From contig CATPCJ010000176.1 of NCBI GenBank assembly GCA_955652915.1, positions 1-54,950 on the forward strand: DNA of 54,950 nucleotides, given 5' to 3'. This document shows, piece after piece, positions 34,356 through 42,096 of this stretch (the first letter of the stretch is position 1; every line of letters begins with the position of its first letter). This stretch comes from an uncultured Bryobacteraceae bacterium (lineage in GTDB: Bacteria > Acidobacteriota > Terriglobia > Bryobacterales > Bryobacteraceae). Both the position numbers and the translations under genes were made by a program. Below the pieces are notes generated by a model. That model was not told the DNA's origin. It worked only from the letters and a program-made list of their open reading frames with translations, and did not search any database.

Positions 34356-34832
34356 TCACTTCCTCCGGAGATCTGTATTTCTCTTAATGCTTTTGTTCAG
34401 CTTCACCAGGGCGTCTTTACTCTTCGGATAGTATTTCCCCAGACAACTAACATCGGTGAGGATCAACGCTTCGAACTCGTGAAGTTGTAGATAGGGTATG
34501 AACCTCCGATCGTTGATATCCTCGCCGAAAAATCTCTCCAGCTCTTCGACTCGCTTCCGTTCGTCTTTGTATTTGTTGCACAGGGTGTAACCGGGGAAGT
34601 CGCCAGGCAGTTGATAGAGATCAATCATTGTGGTAACTAGAACCTCGGCGGATGGTTTGCCTAACAGCGCCCGGATCAACTTTTTCAGTTTGCCGTAACT
34701 GGAATTCCCTCGCAGGTTCGGTGCCTCTACCACGATTAGCCCCGGCCGACGCCCCTGGACATGCGGCGCCAGGATGTCCTGAACGAAAGTTAGCTCAGAA
34801 AGGCCTTCGGAGACCACGTACAGACGCGTCAA
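34356..34832 (-). CDS. DUF4276 (TOPRIM-like) protein
   Basis: 158 residues. I place the start at the TTG at 34832-34830, in the sequence TTGA that also contains the stop of the upstream ATPase gene. This gives LTRLYVVSEGLSELTFVQDILAPHV, the normal family N-terminus. The conserved family parts are present: VVSEGLSE, MIDLYQLPGDFPGY and YLQLHEFEALILTD. DUF4276 proteins are TOPRIM-related and are regularly encoded directly after an AAA_21-type ATPase, as here. By analogy with OLD/PARIS systems the pair may be a defence module in which the TOPRIM part is the nuclease; this is inference. The tail (SIKRNTDLRRK) is basic. Confidence 0.82.
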   Translation of the reverse strand: MTRLYVVSEGLSELTFVQDILAPHVQGRRPGLIVVEAPNLRGNSSYGKLKKLIRALLGKPSAEVLVTTMIDLYQLPGDFPGYTLCNKYKDERKRVEELERFFGEDINDRRFIPYLQLHEFEALILTDVSCLGKYYPKSKDALVKLNKSIKRNTDLRRK

Positions 34833-35932
34833 CGGGAAGGTGTTCCCCCAATTAGATTCTTTTCCCACAACTCGCCGATGGCATACTCGCTCAGCCAAGT
34901 CGCAAGCGACTCGGAATTCTGCCGTTCAAAATAACTTTGGCTTTGGCTCCGGCTAACCACCACGATATCTTCGGGAGTAAAGTAATTGACCAGGGCCACC
35001 GACTGTGTGGCGACGATCAGCGGGCGATGCACCGAAGCCCCGCGAATCAACGACGCGAGCACCTCGATTGCATATGGATGCATTCCGATTTCGGGCTCGT
35101 CCAGGACAATCAAGGATGGGAATTCATCCTCCGGTTGAAGCAGCAGCGTGATTAGCGCCATGGCGCGTAATGTTCCATCGGACAGTTGGTGGGGGCCGAA
35201 CAGGTGTTCGGAGTCGCGATCTTTCCAGTTCAAGAGGATCGACCGCTGATCCGTCTCCGCCTTCGGTGCGAGGACGAAATCGTCAAAGAACGGCGCGACT
35301 TGACGGATCGCTTCTACAATCCGCCGATAATAGGGCAGGTTGCGCTGCTTCAAGCCGTACAAAAACGCGGCTAAGTTGCTGGCGTCATTTTGTAAAAAAC
35401 GATTATCCTCAACGTACCCTTGCTTCCGGATGCGTGCCGTAGGCGAAGTATCGTGAAAATGAAAGATCCGAATGCCTGCGAGCAGCTCCCAAATCTCAAG
35501 GAACCGATTCTCATCCGCCAGGAGAAGACTTTCCTTGTGGCCCGATCCCAACTGCTCAGGCCGACCTTCAGAACCTTTTATCCTGGGGCAAATTACCTGC
35601 TCTTCGGTGAACACCAGGGTGTCCATCGCGGTCGCGGCGAGCCAGAAAGAGTAGCTTCCGCGTCCTGTCTTGCCTTCAAATCCGAGCGAGGCCCCCATCC
35701 GTGGCGACTCTTTCGATCCGTAGTATAGAAGTGTTTCGGCCCCGCCTGCCCGGGCTACATACTCTTGAAGTTTCCCCTCGGCGAGCGCCCGGAGCAAATT
35801 CAGAAAAGAAATGAGGTTTGATTTGCCGGCGCCGTTGGAACCGATCAAAATGTTCGTCGGCCGTAGTTCGAGCGGCTTTAGGTCTTTTATCGACTTGAAG
35901 AATCCGGCGCCAATTTTGGTTAGCTTTGCCAT
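34829..35932 (-). CDS. AAA_21-type ATPase, partner of DUF4276
   Basis: 367 residues from the ATG at 35932 (the open frame continues upstream but MAKLTKIGAGFFKSIKDLKP is the family's normal start). It is an ABC/SMC-like AAA ATPase: Walker A is GSNGAGKS at residues 31-38, the signature-like LSDGT follows, Walker B is LIVLDEPEIGMHP near residue 278, and ATQSVALVNYF is the switch region. A middle region of about 120 residues carries the coiled insertion of this family. Together with the overlapping DUF4276 gene it forms a two-gene ATPase-TOPRIM unit of the kind found in defence islands. The gene starts 113 bases from the divergent methyltransferase gene. Confidence 0.85.
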   Translation of the reverse strand: MAKLTKIGAGFFKSIKDLKPLELRPTNILIGSNGAGKSNLISFLNLLRALAEGKLQEYVARAGGAETLLYYGSKESPRMGASLGFEGKTGRGSYSFWLAATAMDTLVFTEEQVICPRIKGSEGRPEQLGSGHKESLLLADENRFLEIWELLAGIRIFHFHDTSPTARIRKQGYVEDNRFLQNDASNLAAFLYGLKQRNLPYYRRIVEAIRQVAPFFDDFVLAPKAETDQRSILLNWKDRDSEHLFGPHQLSDGTLRAMALITLLLQPEDEFPSLIVLDEPEIGMHPYAIEVLASLIRGASVHRPLIVATQSVALVNYFTPEDIVVVSRSQSQSYFERQNSESLATWLSEYAIGELWEKNLIGGTPSR

Positions 35933-36045
35933 CCGTTTAGTCCGACGTAACGACGTAATATCGATTCTCTCTCTTCGGAGCCTGCGTCCGCCACATCCCG
36001 TTGGACAATTCACAAAAAGCTGGCTTACTATCGAAGCAGCACTGA

Positions 36046-37107
36046 ATGCGAAATTTCTTCCGTTTCTCGCGGTCTCCGGCTCGTTCTGCCGCGCCGAGGG
36101 CCCCTTTTGACGGGCGCGTGGATGGCTTTCATGCCGGGGCTATCGAGGGCTGGGCGGTCAATAACGTGGATCCATCACAGCCGGTGAAAGTCGTCATTCA
36201 GCAGAATGGGGCGCCCATTGGGGAGGCAGCGGCCAATGCCTTTCGAGATGATTTGCGCGAAGCGGGCATTGGTTTGGGGCACGGCAACTACGCGTTTTGT
36301 TTCCCAGTGCCGGCGGAGTACCGGGCGTTGCGCAGTTACTCGCTCTCGGCGTTGGTCGACGGAGGAATTGAGCTGAGAGGCAGCCCTGTCGCCGTCTTTG
36401 AGACCGACGAATTTCCCTTTCGCACGCAAGGCGCGCACGTCCGCGATTTTCTCGCTCTTCAATATTTGCGAGGCAGCGGAATCGAAATCGGAGCGCTGGA
36501 TAAGCCCACCACTGTTCCCCAAGGCACCGTCGTGAAATACGTGGACTCGAAGCCTTCCGAACGGTTGCAGGATTATTACCTCACCGAGTTGTCGGGCCAC
36601 GATGTGGTCCACGTCGATCTGGTCACCGACGCGCACACCCTCGAAGGCGTGCCGGACTGCAGCCAGGATTTCGTGATCGCCAACCAGGTGCTGGAACATT
36701 TGGAAAACACGCTGCAAGCGCTACAGAGTATGTTGCGCGTAGTGAAGAAGGGCGGAGTCGTTTTCCTTTCGCTTCCGGATAAACGATTCACATTCGACGT
36801 CGACCGGCCGGTGACTCGTTTTGCGCATGTTCTGGAAGATTACCGCTCGGGCGCGCAGATCAGCCGCGAATCGCATTACCGGGAGTGGATCGAATTAGTG
36901 GAGAAACTTCCCGCCGCCAAGATTCCGGAACGGCTAAATGTCCTGATGAATGTCCTGAAGTATCCTATTCACTTTCATGCATGGACGGCGTTTGAATTGT
37001 TCGAGTTGTTCGAGCAGGCTCGCACCGTTCTGCCGTATGCTTACGAAATCGATTGCTTTAAAGCTAACGAAGCGGAAGCGCTGTTTGTTCTGCGCCGGAC
37101 GGCTTAG
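36046..37107 (+). CDS. SAM-dependent methyltransferase with N-terminal beta domain
   Basis: 353 residues. Residues about 20-130 form a beta-rich module (VDGFHAGAIEGWAVNNV...PVKVVIQQNGAPIGEA) of a kind usually seen beside glycosyltransferases and methyltransferases that modify surface glycans. The Rossmann-fold methyltransferase follows from about residue 135: GIEIGALDKP is motif I, DVVHVDLVTDAHTL and DCSQDFVIANQVLEHLENTLQAL are typical of the Methyltransf_11 group, then LRVVKKGGVVFLSLPDKR. The acceptor is unknown; sugars or lipid-linked oligosaccharide are possible. It is divergent from the AAA-DUF4276 pair, so it is unlikely to be part of that module. Confidence 0.75.
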   Translation: MRNFFRFSRSPARSAAPRAPFDGRVDGFHAGAIEGWAVNNVDPSQPVKVVIQQNGAPIGEAAANAFRDDLREAGIGLGHGNYAFCFPVPAEYRALRSYSLSALVDGGIELRGSPVAVFETDEFPFRTQGAHVRDFLALQYLRGSGIEIGALDKPTTVPQGTVVKYVDSKPSERLQDYYLTELSGHDVVHVDLVTDAHTLEGVPDCSQDFVIANQVLEHLENTLQALQSMLRVVKKGGVVFLSLPDKRFTFDVDRPVTRFAHVLEDYRSGAQISRESHYREWIELVEKLPAAKIPERLNVLMNVLKYPIHFHAWTAFELFELFEQARTVLPYAYEIDCFKANEAEALFVLRRTA

Positions 37108-37118
37108 CGGCAACGCTT

Positions 37119-37167
37119 CCTTACGGTCGCGGTTCACCAGGATGCTTTCGGAACCACGACCGTAAGG
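37119..37167. terminator. Inverted repeat between convergent genes, terminator-like
   Basis: CCTTACGGTCGCGGTTC (37119-37135) and GAACCACGACCGTAAGG (37151-37167) form a 17-base stem with one mismatch and a 15-base loop. It lies between the convergent ends of the methyltransferase and the SnoaL-like gene, a position that suits bidirectional termination. No T-run follows, and it could equally be another dispersed palindrome. Confidence 0.45.
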
Positions 37168-37197
37168 GAGTGTTTACTGAGCGTTTTTCACACTCTT

Positions 37198-37644
37198 TCA
37201 GTGAGCAGGCGCGCAATCGCACGTTGGGCAGCCATAGTCGAGAACAATCTTCCAGGCCCCTCCCGCTTCGCGGCGCCAAACAGAATTAAAGGTGCCGATC
37301 CGTTTGCCGGACGGATCCTTCACCGGCCCCGACGTCAAAGCCAGCGTGCCTGAATCTAGAACTTCAACGAATTCCGGGGCCCACGAAAAGGGCGCCTGAG
37401 CTCCTTCGAAAAACGGCTTCCAACGCTCGATGACTTGCTTCGCGCTTCGCGTAGCTTTACCGTTAGAACCGAAGATCGTCTCTTCCGCCAGGAAGGACGC
37501 AAACGCGGCTGCATCCCGATCGGCCATCGTCTTTGCGAAACTCATTTCGACCTTACGGACTTGCTCCTTCAACTCGGCGTTGGTCTCCGCGTGAAGCAGC
37601 CCGCCCAATGTGAACATCATTAGAAACGGAAATCGAAAGCTCAT
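37198..37644 (-). CDS. Secreted NTF2/SnoaL-like (DUF4440) protein
   Basis: 148 residues from the ATG at 37644; a GTG four codons earlier is possible. A signal peptide (MSFRFPFLMMFTLGGLLHA) precedes a single NTF2-like domain: VEMSFAKTMADRDAAAFASFLAEETIFGSNGK, then VIERWKPFFEGAQAPFSWAPEFVEVL and SVWRREAGGAWKIVLDYG, the normal order for DUF4440/SnoaL_3 proteins. It ends with a cysteine cluster (CPTCDC). The fold includes isomerases, cyclases and binding proteins, so no reaction is assigned. It is convergent with the methyltransferase. Confidence 0.8.
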   Translation of the reverse strand: MSFRFPFLMMFTLGGLLHAETNAELKEQVRKVEMSFAKTMADRDAAAFASFLAEETIFGSNGKATRSAKQVIERWKPFFEGAQAPFSWAPEFVEVLDSGTLALTSGPVKDPSGKRIGTFNSVWRREAGGAWKIVLDYGCPTCDCAPAH

Positions 37645-37689
37645 AACAGTTCCCACGAGTATAACTGGCGAAGCTAGGCCACCACACCT

Positions 37690-37791
37690 TCATGAAGCTG
37701 CCACAAGGGCGTTCACGAATAGTCGGTTGAGCGTGCCTCCCTGAGAGTTGTCGGTGATGACGACGCTGGTGTCGAGAAGGAACGTGGCCAT
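37690..37791 (-). pseudogene. Truncated VapC-like (PIN) toxin gene
   Basis: The 33-codon frame from the ATG at 37791 begins MATFLLDTSVVIT, the usual start of a PIN-domain toxin with its first catalytic aspartate, and then runs into unrelated sequence to a stop at 37690. The rest of the PIN domain is missing. It lies 20 bases after the antitoxin-like gene, the usual toxin position. Confidence 0.55.
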
Positions 37792-37811
37792 ACTAGCGGG
37801 CAGTTACTTTG

Positions 37812-38021
37812 TTAAAGCGCCGCTCGCTTTCCAGGCGCAGTTTTCGCACCCATTTCGCGTTGGGGATGGTCTTTGTCCTTCCAAGGCACCAGTTCATTGA
37901 GTGCTTTGAGCTGGCGAAGGCGCATTAGCTCGCGTTGGACCGCCTGGGTTAGAAAGCTGCTCCGTTGCCGGACGCCGACAACGGTATCGATCTCTTTGAC
38001 AAGCTGCTCGGAGAGAACCAC
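37812..38021 (-). CDS. Ribbon-helix-helix antitoxin-like protein
   Basis: 69 residues; the only start in the frame is a GTG at 38021. VLSEQLVKEIDTVVGVRQRSSFLTQAVQRELMRLRQL fits a short beta strand and two helices of the CopG/VapB type. The C-terminal tail (ELVPWKDKDHP and after) would normally wrap the toxin. The adjoining toxin gene is truncated, so the pair is probably an inactive VapBC system or an orphan antitoxin. Confidence 0.65.
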   Translation of the reverse strand: MVLSEQLVKEIDTVVGVRQRSSFLTQAVQRELMRLRQLKALNELVPWKDKDHPQREMGAKTAPGKRAAL

Positions 38022-38186
38022 GGTGTGCGTTTGTTCATGAAGGTCTAGGGTTGTGGGTCAGAAAGGACGTAGAGTCAGGCCCACAGTTAGGCTAACACTC
38101 GTGTGCCCGTGCAATGCAAGACTTTGAAGAGAACAGTTGGCGCAAGACCAAGAGCAGGATCAAGACTGCAGGACGTTGCGATGTAC

Positions 38187-38216
38187 TTAACTCCGGTTTT
38201 TGCGTGCTGCTATACT
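38187..38216 (+). promoter_or_regulatory. Possible promoter of the yceD-rpmF-plsX operon
   Basis: TTAACT at 38187-38192 and TATACT at 38211-38216 are separated by 18 bases, about 38 bases upstream of the DUF177 start codon. The -10 box is good and the -35 box only partial. Confidence 0.35.
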
Positions 38217-38253
38217 AATTCTTTAAAGGCTCCCATTCCTGGCGAGGTCTCGC

Positions 38254-38784
38254 ATGTTCTTAAGTGTCAAGGAGCTGGAAATAAAAAAGGTCCGCTTTGC
38301 GGTGACCTTCCCTCCCGGTGAGATCGCCGACGATCAGGGGTTGCATCAGGTAACACCGCTCGAGGCGGAAGGATCCGCCGAGTTGTTGGCACACACTCTG
38401 GGAGAAATCCGGATTCAGGGTCGCCTGAATGTAAGGATGGGCGCCAATTGCGACCGGTGCCTGGAGCCTGCTGAGTTTCCGATCGATTCGAACTTCGATC
38501 TCTTCTACCGTCCGGAGGTTACGGTGGAATATGGCGAGGAAGTAGAGATCGACGAAGGGGAATCCGAGATCGCCTTCTATGACGGAGGCGGGGTTGAGTT
38601 GAAAGATGTTTTGCGGGAGTATGTTTTGCTCTCGCTGCCGATGCAGCGGATCTGCCGCGAAGATTGCCACGGAATCTGTCCAGTTTGCGGGCGGAACCGA
38701 AATCTGGTGAACTGCGGATGCCAGGCCAAGCAGGTAGACGAACGCTGGTCGGCGCTAAAGAAACTACAAGTCAAAGGAACATAA
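38254..38784 (+). CDS. yceD: DUF177 (YceD) protein
   Basis: 176 residues. The N-terminal half has the DUF177 pattern, and the C-terminal half carries the characteristic cysteine pairs: CDRCLEPAEFPI and CREDCHGICPVCGRNRNLVNCGC. In other bacteria the protein is linked to 23S rRNA/ribosome assembly and to expression of the neighbouring rpmF gene. The order yceD, rpmF, plsX is the standard one, which supports the assignment. The next gene begins one base after the stop. GGCGAGG precedes the ATG. Confidence 0.9.
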   Translation: MFLSVKELEIKKVRFAVTFPPGEIADDQGLHQVTPLEAEGSAELLAHTLGEIRIQGRLNVRMGANCDRCLEPAEFPIDSNFDLFYRPEVTVEYGEEVEIDEGESEIAFYDGGGVELKDVLREYVLLSLPMQRICREDCHGICPVCGRNRNLVNCGCQAKQVDERWSALKKLQVKGT

Positions 38785-38785
38785 A

Positions 38786-38968
38786 ATGCCGAATCCGAAA
38801 AGACGCCATTCCAAGCGGCGAACGTCCACGCGAAGGGCGCACGATTCTCTGAAAACACCAGGCATGGCGGAATGTCCCAATTGCCATGAGCCGAAGATGC
38901 CGCATCGCGTCTGCCCGCACTGTGGCCGTTACAAGGGCCGCGAAGTCATCGAAGTCGGCACGGAATAG
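38786..38968 (+). CDS. rpmF: Ribosomal protein bL32
   Basis: 60 residues. The N-terminus MPNPKRRHSKRRTSTRRAHD and the C-terminal KMPHRVCPHCGRYKGREVI are diagnostic. The zinc-binding form is present: CPNC and CPHC. It is a large-subunit protein. It sits between yceD and plsX in the standard order. Confidence 0.97.
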   Translation: MPNPKRRHSKRRTSTRRAHDSLKTPGMAECPNCHEPKMPHRVCPHCGRYKGREVIEVGTE

Positions 38969-38996
38969 AATCGGCTAAGATCGATACACTGATTCC

Positions 38997-40025
38997 ATGG
39001 TAACCATCGCGGTTGACGCAATGGGGGGCGACCACGCTCCGAAGGCCGAAGTCGATGGGTCCATTCGCGCCGCCCGGTCCTTCGGCGTCAAGATCATTCT
39101 GGTCGGCAAGCAGGATCTCCTTCGCAAGGAACTCGCGCAGCACGAAGGCATTGGTGGATTGCCGATCGAGATCCAGCATGCCAGCGAGCAGGTCACCATG
39201 GAAGACACCGCCGCGAAAGCCATGCGCAGCAAGCGCGATAGTTCCATTCGTGTGGCTTCGCGGCTGGTTCGCGACGGCGTGGCGCAAGGTTTCGTGTCCG
39301 CCGGCAATACCGGGGCTGTCATGGCGACCGCCAAAACCGTTCAGGGAATGTTGCCTGGCGTGGACCGGCCGGCGCTGGCTTCCGCTTTTCCAACCCTCAA
39401 GGGCAAACCGGTCATTGTAGTGGACGTCGGCGCCAACGTGGATTCCTCGCCGCGCATGCTGGCGCAGTTCGCCGTCATGGGCGACATCTATTCCCGCGTG
39501 GCGTTTCGCACCCACAAGCCGCGAGTAGGCCTGCTTTCTATCGGCGAAGAAGAACACAAAGGCAATGAGCTGACGCGCGCGGCGACGCCTTTGCTGAAAT
39601 TACTGCCCATCAACTTCATCGGAAATGTGGAGGGCAGCGATATTTTCGCCGGCGAAACCGACGTGATTGTTTGCGACGGATTCATCGGCAACGTGGCGTT
39701 GAAGGTGAGCGAAGGTCTGGTGGAGATGATTTATTCCATGCTGCGCGAATCGCTGGAAGCCACCATAACGCGCAAGATCGGATACGTTCTTTCCCGCACC
39801 GCCTTTCAGGATTTCAAGAAGCGCGTGGATTATTCGGAACATGGAGGGGCGCCCCTGCTAGGCATCAAGGGCGTCTGCATCATCACCCATGGACGCTCCA
39901 ACGCCAACGCCATCAAGAACGCCATCCGCGTTGCCGCCGAGCTTACCAGCGGAAATCTTAACAAGCGCATTGAAGCGGAAGTGCGCCACAGCCACGGGGG
40001 AAGCTCCGCGGCAAAGGCAGACTGA
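38997..40025 (+). CDS. plsX: Phosphate acyltransferase PlsX
   Basis: 342 residues. PlsX makes acyl phosphate from acyl-ACP, the first step of phospholipid synthesis in bacteria that use PlsY. The family signatures are present: [19 protein letters not shown] at the start, [71 protein letters not shown] and the C-terminal [18 protein letters not shown]. The usual next gene, fabH, is not there; dsbD follows with one base between stop and start. Confidence 0.97.
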   Translation: MVTIAVDAMGGDHAPKAEVDGSIRAARSFGVKIILVGKQDLLRKELAQHEGIGGLPIEIQHASEQVTMEDTAAKAMRSKRDSSIRVASRLVRDGVAQGFVSAGNTGAVMATAKTVQGMLPGVDRPALASAFPTLKGKPVIVVDVGANVDSSPRMLAQFAVMGDIYSRVAFRTHKPRVGLLSIGEEEHKGNELTRAATPLLKLLPINFIGNVEGSDIFAGETDVIVCDGFIGNVALKVSEGLVEMIYSMLRESLEATITRKIGYVLSRTAFQDFKKRVDYSEHGGAPLLGIKGVCIITHGRSNANAIKNAIRVAAELTSGNLNKRIEAEVRHSHGGSSAAKAD

Positions 40026-40026
40026 C

Positions 40027-42096
40027 ATGCTTTTAGAGTTACTGTCTTCCTGGAAAACCTATGTGGGGCAGGATGGCATCCTGCCGCCGATTGGTAATCG
40101 GCCTGTTGTTCGGGAAGGTTTGCCGTACGGGCCGATTACCAATCGGCGGCAGATTAACAATCTGCCCTACAGCAGCCTGAATTGGCTCCCTCGCATCATC
40201 CTGCTGCTCATGGCCGCGCTGGCGCCGGTGTTTGGCGCCGTACAGGATCCGGTGCAGTGGACCCTGACCTTCGATTCCAAATCCGTGCCGCCCGGGTCTA
40301 AGTTTCTCGGACATCTCACGGCCAAGATAGAACCTGGTTGGCACCTCTACTCGCTCACTACACCGCGTCCGCCCATTGCGACCACTGCGGTGTTGGCGGA
40401 AAATCCGGCAGTCGCGGGCTTGAAAGTCTATCAGCCAAAGCCGATCGTTAAATTAGATCCGACCTTCAACGTCAATACCGAAACGTTTGGCGAAGAGGTC
40501 ACTTTTCTTTACGAGATCGAGTTGAAGAATGACGCGCCCGCGGGACCGCTTGAGCTTACTGCCCAGGTGCGCTACCAGTGCTGCAACGATACTACCTGCC
40601 TGCCACCGAAGAAGAAGACGGCGGTGGGGATAATTACCGTGGACCCGGCGGCGAAAGCGGAGAAAATCGCCATTCCCGCGGGTTACACGGAGTTTCGTAA
40701 GGCAGGCCCAGCCGGCAATCCGGCCCCTTCTTCCACTGCGCCGGCGACGCCCGCGCCCGCTCCGAAGCAATCCGGCTTCGGCTTATTTCTTCTGACAGCG
40801 TTCGGCGCTGGACTGGCGGCCATCTTCACCCCTTGCGTTTTCCCGATGATTCCCTTCACTGTTTCCTATTTCGTGAACCGGCAATCGGGCACACGACGCG
40901 ACGGCGTGTTACAGGCCGTCGTATTTTGCCTCGGAATCGTCGTGCTGTTTACAGGACTTGGGTTCCTGACCAAAGTCGTCGCCGGACCTTTCGGTGTCGT
41001 GCAGCTAGGGAACAGCCCGTGGGTGAATATTTTTATCGCGATCGTCTTCATCGTTTTTGGCTTGAGCCTGTTGGGCGCGTACGAACTGACGCTGCCTTCC
41101 GGATTGCTCACCAAGCTCAACCAGGCGTCCGATCGCGGCGGATATCTCGGCACGTTGATCATGGGGCTGACCTTCACGCTGACATCCTTCGCTTGCATTG
41201 GGCCGATCGTCGGACCGCTGCTGGTCGCCTCCGTGCAAACCAGCGGTTTGCAACCGGTAATGGGCATGGCGGCTTTCGCTACCGGATTGGCCGCGCCGTT
41301 TTTCCTGCTCGCGCTGTTTCCTTCGTTCCTGCAGAAATTGCCGAAGAGCGGCGGCTGGCTGATGCGCGTCAAAGTGGTGCTGGGATTTATTGTGCTGGCG
41401 GTTTCGGTGAAGTATCTGAGCACGGCCGACCAGGTTCTGCAAACCAACTTGATCTCGCACGAAATATTCGTGGCCTGCTGGGTGGTTCTGTTCTCTTTGG
41501 CGGGACTTTATTTACTCGGGTTCTTGCGGCTGGAAGGAATCAAGCCTGACGAACATCTGGGGATCGGGCGCATGCTGATCGGTGCGCTGTTCCTGATTTT
41601 TTCCATCAGCCTGGCGCCCGGTCTCTTCGGATATTCGCTCGGCGACATCGACGCGTTGATTCCGGTGCAGGCAAAGCCTACCGCGCGCATGGGGGCGGGG
41701 GGTGAGAGTGCGGGACCGGTCTGGATGAAGGATCAATATAAGGAAGCGCTGGCCAAAGCGCGGCAAGAGAATAAGCTGGTCTTCGTTAACTTCACCGGTC
41801 ATGCCTGTACGAATTGCCATTGGATGAAGCAGAACATGCTCCCGCGCCCTGAAATCGCGGGGCTGATGAAGGATTTTATCCTGCTGGATCTTTTCACGGA
41901 CGGCACCGACAGCGCATCGGAAGAGAATCAACAACTGGAAGAGAAACGCTTCGGAACGGTCAGCCTTCCGTTCTATGCCATCCTCGACGCTGACGAAAAA
42001 ACGATCGCGACTTTTCCGGGTCTGACGAAGAACACCGCCGAATTCGTGGCCTTCCTGAAATCCGGAACCAACACCAAACAGGCATCGACACTCTGA
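40027..42096 (+). CDS. dsbD: Thiol:disulfide interchange protein DsbD
   Basis: 689 residues from the ATG at 40027, one base after the plsX stop, with AAAGG upstream. DsbD carries electrons from cytoplasmic thioredoxin across the inner membrane to periplasmic proteins. All three parts are visible: the periplasmic N-terminal domain with its cysteine pair (CCNDTTCLPP, about residue 190), the eight-helix transducer with FTPCVFPMIPFTV and FACIGPIVGPLL, and a C-terminal thioredoxin domain with CTNC (Cys594, Cys597). The start is odd: residues about 13-46 are encoded by a palindromic element, ahead of the real signal sequence (PRIILLLMAALAPVFGA). The ATG at 40210 would leave too short a signal. It overlaps the M28 gene by one base. 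Confidence 0.93.
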   Translation: MLLELLSSWKTYVGQDGILPPIGNRPVVREGLPYGPITNRRQINNLPYSSLNWLPRIILLLMAALAPVFGAVQDPVQWTLTFDSKSVPPGSKFLGHLTAKIEPGWHLYSLTTPRPPIATTAVLAENPAVAGLKVYQPKPIVKLDPTFNVNTETFGEEVTFLYEIELKNDAPAGPLELTAQVRYQCCNDTTCLPPKKKTAVGIITVDPAAKAEKIAIPAGYTEFRKAGPAGNPAPSSTAPATPAPAPKQSGFGLFLLTAFGAGLAAIFTPCVFPMIPFTVSYFVNRQSGTRRDGVLQAVVFCLGIVVLFTGLGFLTKVVAGPFGVVQLGNSPWVNIFIAIVFIVFGLSLLGAYELTLPSGLLTKLNQASDRGGYLGTLIMGLTFTLTSFACIGPIVGPLLVASVQTSGLQPVMGMAAFATGLAAPFFLLALFPSFLQKLPKSGGWLMRVKVVLGFIVLAVSVKYLSTADQVLQTNLISHEIFVACWVVLFSLAGLYLLGFLRLEGIKPDEHLGIGRMLIGALFLIFSISLAPGLFGYSLGDIDALIPVQAKPTARMGAGGESAGPVWMKDQYKEALAKARQENKLVFVNFTGHACTNCHWMKQNMLPRPEIAGLMKDFILLDLFTDGTDSASEENQQLEEKRFGTVSLPFYAILDADEKTIATFPGLTKNTAEFVAFLKSGTNTKQASTL
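40068..40166. repeat. Palindromic element inserted in the dsbD 5' coding region
   Basis: The arms TGCCGCCGATTGGTAATCGG.. (40082-40103) and its exact inverse (40130-40151) are 22 bases with a 26-base loop. Outside them are two small hairpins, GGCAGGATGGCATCCTGCC (40068-40086) and GGCAGATTAACAATCTGCC (40148-40166). The whole element is in frame with dsbD and contains no stop codon in that frame. It lies upstream of the signal-sequence core. Confidence 0.8.

Noticed and set aside
37119..37167. The inverted repeat as a firmly assigned intrinsic terminator.
   Set aside because: There is no T-run, and similar hairpins elsewhere in the window are dispersed elements; it is listed only as terminator-like with low confidence.
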